Part shown: one piece after another, positions 21,683 to 26,384 of the stretch
Numbering within the stretch: the first letter of the stretch is position 1
Layout: each line of letters begins with the position of its first letter
Assembly: GCA_016204125.1 (NCBI GenBank)
Contig: JACQLI010000064.1
Span: 1-26,384 of the forward strand
From: Candidatus Omnitrophota bacterium
GTDB lineage: Bacteria > Omnitrophota > Omnitrophia > Omnitrophales > JACQLI01
Length of the DNA: 26,384 nucleotides
Direction of reading: 5' to 3'
Program-made: the position numbers and the translations under genes
The notes under the pieces: generated by a model
The model's database searches: none
The model's input: only the letters and a program-made list of their open reading frames with translations
What the model was told of the DNA's origin: nothing

Positions 21683-22359
21683 TAGAAAAAGCTCTCTGAA
21701 ACGTGAATAACATCATCAGGTTCGAGTTCAATATCGGACTCTTTACCCGCAATGATCGATTGCGCATTGGCTTGAATCACACGTGTACTACCATCTTTTT
21801 CCTTACGAATAACTTTAAGCTTACTCGCATTGGCAACATCAGTGAAGCCACCCGCCATAGAAATCAACTGAAGAAGAGTTAACTTCTTGCCAGGTGGGAA
21901 TTCATAACTACCCGGTTTCGCTACTTGACCCAAAATGGCAACGGCTTTTATATTCTTCTGTATATCTGCAAGCTCAACAATGACGACTGGATTCACAAAA
22001 TAATCTTCAGCCAAAATTTCGACAATACGTTTCTCAGCTTCTATCAAATTCAATCCCTCCACCTGAACCCTACCAATAAGGGATAAGGATATGGTTCCCT
22101 CACTCGACACCTCTACATCCCCCCCCTTAATGTACTCATCCTCCGGGTATATTTTAACCTTGAGTTTATCCGCTATCTGTATCTTGTACGCCTCTTTACT
22201 GCGCGTCTTACTTGGAACGTCTGCTGTATCTGTAACACCAACTGTATCAGGGGGTTGAACTGCGGAAGCCCCCTCTAAGGCGAAAACTTCCCCCGTTCTT
22301 AGAAATCCTATTACAGCTATGAAACAGCTTATGGCTATTAGACTATTACGTACCTTCAC
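21682..22359 (-). CDS. Wza-like polysaccharide export protein (Poly_export and SLBB domains)
   Basis: A 225-residue exported protein with a signal peptide (likely cut after VFA, about residue 27), a Poly_export domain at about 57-132 (YKIQIADKLKVKIYPED..., ending in NPVVIVEL) and one SLBB domain at about 138-190 (VAILGQVAKPGSYEF). It is much shorter than Wza (about 360 residues). It lacks a lipobox and the C-terminal amphipathic helix that forms the outer-membrane pore of Wza, so the 445-residue barrel encoded just upstream may supply the outer-membrane channel. The start is GTG 22359, with AAAGG 9 nt before it. Confidence 0.9.
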   Translation of the reverse strand: MKVRNSLIAISCFIAVIGFLRTGEVFALEGASAVQPPDTVGVTDTADVPSKTRSKEAYKIQIADKLKVKIYPEDEYIKGGDVEVSSEGTISLSLIGRVQVEGLNLIEAEKRIVEILAEDYFVNPVVIVELADIQKNIKAVAILGQVAKPGSYEFPPGKKLTLLQLISMAGGFTDVANASKLKVIRKEKDGSTRVIQANAQSIIAGKESDIELEPDDVIHVSESFF

Positions 22360-22418
22360 TTTTGCTAACCTTTTTTAATCGCTATATTTTACGTCATTTT
22401 CCCTAAAAACCCAAATGT

Positions 22419-23756
22419 TTAGACAAGTATATTCGTGGACACAAACCACGTGTGTGCCCTGTTTTCGCTTGGCTCTTCGTCGGCCCGCTGGTACCGGAAA
22501 GTATAAGTCAAACGCATCTTTGCCCATTTTGTTAGATCGAGGTCAAGAGCAACTTGAAAAGGATACACAATCTGACGTGTCAAATCCTTTGGAGTGGCTC
22601 CGTTTTTCGTCTTTGTGCGGGTGTGCTGCCCATCAAAGGAAAATTCTGTAGTGATTTTTCGATGAGCGCGAAAACGAACACTGAAACTGAGTGTATCGGT
22701 CCGTGTAAAGGTCCTATTCTTAACTGGGATCGTATCTGTAACCGTTTCTGTCTCCGTTAGTTGGTTGGAATGAGCATAAAGAGTACGGATACTCGTTTTG
22801 GGCGTAATCTGCCAAATGTAGCCCACATTTTCTGTGATCGAATTGACCTCGGATGCACCTCCGGAATGAGGATCTTGAGCAGAAAGGCTGACGTCAGCCG
22901 TTAAAGATGACTTGCCAGTTATCCTGCCGGAATAATTCAACCGCGCTTCATGGGTGGTGTTATCAGCCCCTTGCGTTTTGTCTCGAGTGATACCCCACCT
23001 GTAACCGAGTGTAACACGGGTTTTGGGTGTGACGTCAAAAGCAACGCTTGGATCGAGTTGATAAGTGTAAGTTCCGTTTTGGTCGAAATTTTCATGAGGA
23101 AATTCCTGTCGGGTATAGCTGGATCCAAGATTGACAACCATTTTACGGCTAAGCTGATACGTAACAGTCGCCTGATTGGAATAGTCCCATTGGACCCGCT
23201 TGGTATCTATTTCAGTCACACGCTGGCTTTGTCTTCTCAAACGGTCATTGAGCGAAACTGAGATTTTTTTGGCAAACTTCCGTGCAAATCGATCTCTCAT
23301 TTCTAGAAAAAAGATGTCATTTTCTGGTCTTTTCGCGTTGTAATCCCGCCCCTGTCTGAATTCAAAGTTAAGTTTTGTCTTGCGACCTCCTACATCAATC
23401 TGGCCAAAGGGTTGAAGTGTAAAAAGCGAATCCCCTTCTTCTTGCTGTACGGGTCGTCGACTGGCATTGGTATCATAGGTGTATGTAAAATCACCGCCGA
23501 AACGGAAGCGGTCCTTTTTGGGAAATCTGAGAAGTGATTTCTGAATCTCTTGGAGTTCTTCCCTTAAGGCTTCTTGATCCTCCGAAGCAGCTTCTTCAAC
23601 ACCGGCTTTCTTCTCTTCAAGCAGCACTTGTGTCTCCATAGCGAGTTCTTTTTCTCTATCCTGCGTTATCTCAGCCCAAGCTTGGGTAAATTCAATGCCC
23701 AGAACCTTAAAAAAAAAGACCGTCAACAGAACGGTCCATGTCAGTTTCTTTCGCAC
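22419..23756 (-). CDS. outer-membrane beta-barrel protein of the polysaccharide export locus
   Basis: The 445-residue protein has a signal peptide (1-28, AWA cut site) and a short charged coiled-coil segment (about 30-75). A long series of amphipathic strands with alternating residues follows from RFRFGGDFTYTYDTN onward, repeatedly using K-x-x-x-x-x-Y/F patterns, and ends in a terminal strand TWFVSTNILV. This is the look of an outer-membrane barrel of the BBP2 kind found beside EPS-export genes. The start is GTG 23756 behind AAAAGGA. It follows the TPR gene by 26 nt and precedes the Wza-like gene by 59 nt; I see no clear signal in that gap. A terminator-like hairpin with T9 lies inside its first codons. 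Confidence 0.78.
   Translation of the reverse strand: MRKKLTWTVLLTVFFFKVLGIEFTQAWAEITQDREKELAMETQVLLEEKKAGVEEAASEDQEALREELQEIQKSLLRFPKKDRFRFGGDFTYTYDTNASRRPVQQEEGDSLFTLQPFGQIDVGGRKTKLNFEFRQGRDYNAKRPENDIFFLEMRDRFARKFAKKISVSLNDRLRRQSQRVTEIDTKRVQWDYSNQATVTYQLSRKMVVNLGSSYTRQEFPHENFDQNGTYTYQLDPSVAFDVTPKTRVTLGYRWGITRDKTQGADNTTHEARLNYSGRITGKSSLTADVSLSAQDPHSGGASEVNSITENVGYIWQITPKTSIRTLYAHSNQLTETETVTDTIPVKNRTFTRTDTLSFSVRFRAHRKITTEFSFDGQHTRTKTKNGATPKDLTRQIVYPFQVALDLDLTKWAKMRLTYTFRYQRADEEPSENRAHTWFVSTNILV
23709..23738 (-). terminator. terminator-like hairpin with T9 tract inside the start of the barrel gene
   Basis: On the minus strand GACCGT (23736-23731) pairs with ACGGTC (23723-23718) around a 7-nt loop, extendable by two G-U pairs, and is followed directly by nine T residues (23717-23709). 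In frame this encodes TVLLTVFFF of the signal peptide. The geometry is that of an intrinsic terminator between the TPR gene and the export genes. Translating ribosomes could suppress it. Confidence 0.5.
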
Positions 23757-23782
23757 CTGATCCTTTTTCTGGTTCTCAAATT

Positions 23783-25669
23783 TCAGATACGATTTTCAAT
23801 GAGTGCCTGGACTGGTTTCTCACCCGAAACCAAATTTAAGTTTCTCTCCGCCTCAGAAAGACTAGGCATTAATTTTAATGCTTCTCTGAACTTAACTAAA
23901 GCTTCTTCTTGCTTATCCATCGCCCATAGAGTGCAACCTCTGTTGTTCAGAATCTTGGCTCGGACAGTAACAGGATCACGAGACGATTCTTTCTCTAACG
24001 CGGCTAGGAGATCATTCGCTTCTTGATACCGTCCCATCACAACATAGATTCGAGCGAGATTGAATTTGCCTGTTACGTAAGATTGGGCAATCCGACTTGC
24101 GATATCATAATATTGAAGGGCTTCTTCCAATTTACCCATCTGTTCGTAAGTATAACCCAGAATGGAAGCCGTGTAACCATTACGTTCCAAATTGTAGCCT
24201 GTCTGAGCCTCTTCAACCGCCTCGTTTAAGAGGCCACGCAACAGATAAATCGAAGCCACTCCACTATGAACAAGGCCGTCCCTGGGAAATTTCTTGAGGT
24301 ACTCCTGAAAATATTCGTAGGCGACCTCTATCTGCCCCTGCATAAGGGCAGAAAATCCTTGCACCCGAAGACCCCGTTGAAGGGCTTCTTTAAGGCGACT
24401 CCGCACTATCTCTTGATCGGGGGAAAGTTCCGGAAGAACTTGCTCGAGCTTTTGCAAACTATCTCTCGCAGCTTCTGCGTCATTCAAATCAAGATAAATA
24501 TTGCTTCGTTCCAATTCCGAGAAAGCCTTCCATGATTGGGCTGCGGTTTTTCGTGATAATTCCTCATAACTCGTCAACGCTTGATCGTATTCTTTATTTT
24601 CATAATGAACCTCGGCCAGAGTTGCCTGAGTGGCCATAGCCACCTTCTGTTCCACTTGAGGTTCCTTCTCCAGTAACTCGAGAACCTCTTTTCCCTGTGT
24701 GAGGTCTCCCTCCCATTTATGGGTCCAACCGCGATAGAAAAGAGCCTTGGTTCTCACTCTTGGGTCAGGAGCTTCCTCCAATTTCTTAAAGATCGATAGC
24801 GCACGATCGGGTTGATAAGTGGCCAAGTAAGCCAGGGCTAATTTAAGTCCGCCATCCTCTTCAAAAATTCTTTCAGGCTGTTGCTTAATCCAGTTCTCAA
24901 GTTCTGGGAGATAAGTTTCTTGCTTGTGGATCTGGTCTATACGGTTACGAAGACCCTGGGCTAGCGCCTCTTCCCTTAACAATGGAAATTCCTTCTGGAC
25001 ACTTTTAAGTACTCTCTCAGCTTCATCGAAACGTCTCATTTTCATCAAAAGATGAGAAAGAGAAATCGACACAAATCCCCGTTCCGGCCGTTCAGGATAA
25101 CGAGTCAAGAATTCCCGGTAATAACGTTCCGCTTCTGTAAATTTCCCGCTCTTCTCCATCTTTTCTGCTTCGCTGAGGATAAGCACGCCCGTACCGGTAA
25201 GAGGTTGGATAGGACGAGCGCCTCTAAAACGCTGCCACACATATTGCCAGAAATCTTGAGTTGATTTGAGGAAGGATTTGGCAAAATAATAGACGGCATC
25301 GGCGGTTTGGAAAAACCGGTCCCGTTTGGCTGATTTATCACGAAGAACTTCTGCAAGATAAATACCTGCACGAGTATAGCCCGACTGCTCTATGGCTTCT
25401 CGAAGGGAACGTGCAGCATGCTCTAAAAGGACCACTTTTTCGAGGTCGCCATCTGTTTTCGTTATTTCATCGAGGGCAAGTCCTTCAAGACTTGATCGGT
25501 AGAGATAACTTTCTAGGCTGGCCGGTGCTTCTCCCTGAGAGGATTCGAGTGCTTGTTTGAGGTTTTCCAGAGAATAGTCGAGCGCAAATTGTCCATACAG
25601 ACTAAAGGCAAAGGCGAGAGAAAGAATGAGTCCACCTGTTAGGATGATTCCTCCTGCTATTTTTCGCAT
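23783..25669 (-). CDS. membrane-anchored tetratricopeptide-repeat protein
   Basis: This 628-residue protein has one N-terminal membrane helix or signal anchor (about 4-26) and then is almost all helical with TPR-like units. Examples are KSGKFTEAERYYREFLTRYPE, MRRFDEAERVLKSVQKEFP, NKEYDQALTSYEELSRK, MGKLEEALQYYDIASRI, MGRYQEANDLLAALEKE and MDKQEEALVKFREALKLMP. Such proteins are scaffolds for envelope assemblies; leading the operon for barrel, export protein and kinase suggests a role as periplasmic co-scaffold, as PelB/AlgK-type TPR proteins do, although no sequence link to those is claimed. ATG 25669 is supported by AAAGGG 6 nt upstream. Confidence 0.82.
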   Translation of the reverse strand: MRKIAGGIILTGGLILSLAFAFSLYGQFALDYSLENLKQALESSQGEAPASLESYLYRSSLEGLALDEITKTDGDLEKVVLLEHAARSLREAIEQSGYTRAGIYLAEVLRDKSAKRDRFFQTADAVYYFAKSFLKSTQDFWQYVWQRFRGARPIQPLTGTGVLILSEAEKMEKSGKFTEAERYYREFLTRYPERPERGFVSISLSHLLMKMRRFDEAERVLKSVQKEFPLLREEALAQGLRNRIDQIHKQETYLPELENWIKQQPERIFEEDGGLKLALAYLATYQPDRALSIFKKLEEAPDPRVRTKALFYRGWTHKWEGDLTQGKEVLELLEKEPQVEQKVAMATQATLAEVHYENKEYDQALTSYEELSRKTAAQSWKAFSELERSNIYLDLNDAEAARDSLQKLEQVLPELSPDQEIVRSRLKEALQRGLRVQGFSALMQGQIEVAYEYFQEYLKKFPRDGLVHSGVASIYLLRGLLNEAVEEAQTGYNLERNGYTASILGYTYEQMGKLEEALQYYDIASRIAQSYVTGKFNLARIYVVMGRYQEANDLLAALEKESSRDPVTVRAKILNNRGCTLWAMDKQEEALVKFREALKLMPSLSEAERNLNLVSGEKPVQALIENRI

Positions 25670-25710
25670 AGATTACCCTTTTGTTTTAACCTATTTTTTA
25701 TTACTATTAA

Positions 25711-25738
25711 ATGATAGCTTATGATTAAACTTAGTCAA
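25711..25738 (-). promoter_or_regulatory. promoter of the TPR-export-Fe-S operon
   Basis: Minus-strand TTGACT (25738-25733) and TATCAT (25716-25711) each match 5 of 6 consensus bases and are 16 nt apart. The transcript would have about 35 nt of leader with a Shine-Dalgarno before ATG 25669, unlike the leaderless starts elsewhere in the window. Confidence 0.6.
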
Positions 25739-25772
25739 GTTCTCTCAACCCTTCGCCGTTATGGAGGTTAAG

Positions 25773-26384
25773 ATGGGTTTAAGAAAAACTAATCTCTTCC
25801 TTCGTATCGCTTTAAGACTTATATTACCTCTCCTTCTTCTCATCTCCACCTTTACGGCCATTCAGCTCACGAATCAGTTGATCTTCCTCAATAAGATCTA
25901 TGAAATCCAGAGCCGCATTTCTCTCCAAAAAATGACCGAACTTCTTAACCTCATCCTTGAAGATCCCAGTTATCTTCAGAATACCTATCTTTTAAGAGCC
26001 AAACTCGAAAAAGCGAAAGAAGATCATGGAGTCTCGGAAATTCTCATTCTCGATCCACTTACTCGCGAAACCCTTTATTCTGAAAGACATGGGGGCGGCT
26101 TCACAAACGATGATTTACTCGCCTCCGAAAGAGCTTTGCTCGACGTCAAACAAGGCAAAGGTCCATTACTGTTAATCGACAAAGAGACTCAAAAACTAAA
26201 CGCCTTTGTTCCTATCACAACCCCTCTTCAACAAAAGGTTTACATAGCAAAATTAGCCTTCCCTCTGGGTAATTTGAGAGTGGCCTTAGAAAAATCGATG
26301 GGAGCTTTGGTTTTAATGTTCTTAATCACTGGATTTGCTGGCTTTCTTATCGCAGGCGGACTCTCCCGCTCCATTGTAAAACCG
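25773..26384 (+). CDS. membrane sensor protein, N-terminal part up to the HAMP domain (cut by the window edge)
   Basis: The frame is open from ATG 25773 (GGAGG 5 nt upstream) to the window end, 204 codons. It encodes a basic start (MGLRKTNLFLR), a membrane helix at about 12-31, an extracytoplasmic sensing region of roughly 145 residues, a second membrane helix at about 176-196 and the beginning of a HAMP domain (GLSRSIVKP). The output domain lies beyond the window: a histidine kinase, diguanylate cyclase or chemoreceptor are all possible. It is divergent from the TPR/export operon, 103 bp away, so it may regulate that operon. Confidence 0.75.
   Translation, partial: MGLRKTNLFLRIALRLILPLLLLISTFTAIQLTNQLIFLNKIYEIQSRISLQKMTELLNLILEDPSYLQNTYLLRAKLEKAKEDHGVSEILILDPLTRETLYSERHGGGFTNDDLLASERALLDVKQGKGPLLLIDKETQKLNAFVPITTPLQQKVYIAKLAFPLGNLRVALEKSMGALVLMFLITGFAGFLIAGGLSRSIVKP

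Noticed and set aside
1..26384. Mobile elements, CRISPR arrays, rRNA or tRNA genes
   Set aside because: No transposase, integrase, terminal inverted repeat, regularly spaced repeat or tRNA/rRNA signature was found on either strand.

Overview
The window looks like an ordinary chromosomal stretch of a Gram-negative (diderm) bacterium. kdsB and lpxD point to Kdo/lipid A synthesis. A polysaccharide-export module, a predicted outer-membrane barrel and a lipoprotein amidase also imply an outer membrane. I cannot place the lineage from sequence alone. Genes are tightly packed on both strands. I saw no rRNA, tRNA, insertion sequence, prophage or CRISPR array. Two genes run off the window: a DCC/lipase-maturation-factor-like protein on the left and a membrane sensor protein on the right.

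Layout. Positions 1-2386 (minus) hold the truncated DCC-family protein behind a large acyl-CoA dehydrogenase. kdsB (plus) diverges from these and runs tail-to-tail into a class I glutamine amidotransferase, with a 94-bp overlap. The amidotransferase follows a small unknown gene. Upstream of both is a leader of about 220 nt that ends in an intrinsic terminator and carries a second copy of the terminator's stem sequence, the layout of an attenuator or riboswitch. The same leader also contains a 50-codon reading frame that begins 9 nt after a TATAAT box. A UPF0718-type permease and a FecR-domain protein then diverge from one overlapping -10 region.

Positions 6667-13818 (minus) form a probable seven-gene operon, in transcription order: TldD, TldE-like, small GNAT, lysine 2,3-aminomutase (KamA), D-Ala-D-Ala-ligase-like ATP-grasp enzyme, LysM/amidase lipoprotein and an NAD-dependent epimerase. 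A circularly permuted ATP-grasp-like protein diverges from TldD at 13875. Two ATP-grasp-type ligases, a beta-lysine-forming enzyme and a TldD/E protease pair in one neighbourhood make this the best candidate here for an undescribed peptide or cell-wall amino-acid pathway. That function is inference. The permuted ATP-grasp gene is followed by an orphan SurA/PpiD-like N-terminal domain protein and by lpxD.

Positions 16975-25669 (minus) read as one long transcription unit: TPR protein, outer-membrane barrel, Wza-like export protein, Wzc-like chain-length regulator/tyrosine kinase, cysteine desulfurase, Mrp/ApbC and GTP cyclohydrolase I. It has a recognisable promoter at 25711-25738. A terminator-like hairpin with a T9 tract lies inside the first codons of the barrel gene. 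Exopolysaccharide export is thus joined to Fe-S and pterin genes.

A recurrent feature is a -10-like hexamer 9-12 nt before the ATG with no Shine-Dalgarno sequence, suggesting leaderless mRNAs. Other genes here have a normal Shine-Dalgarno.
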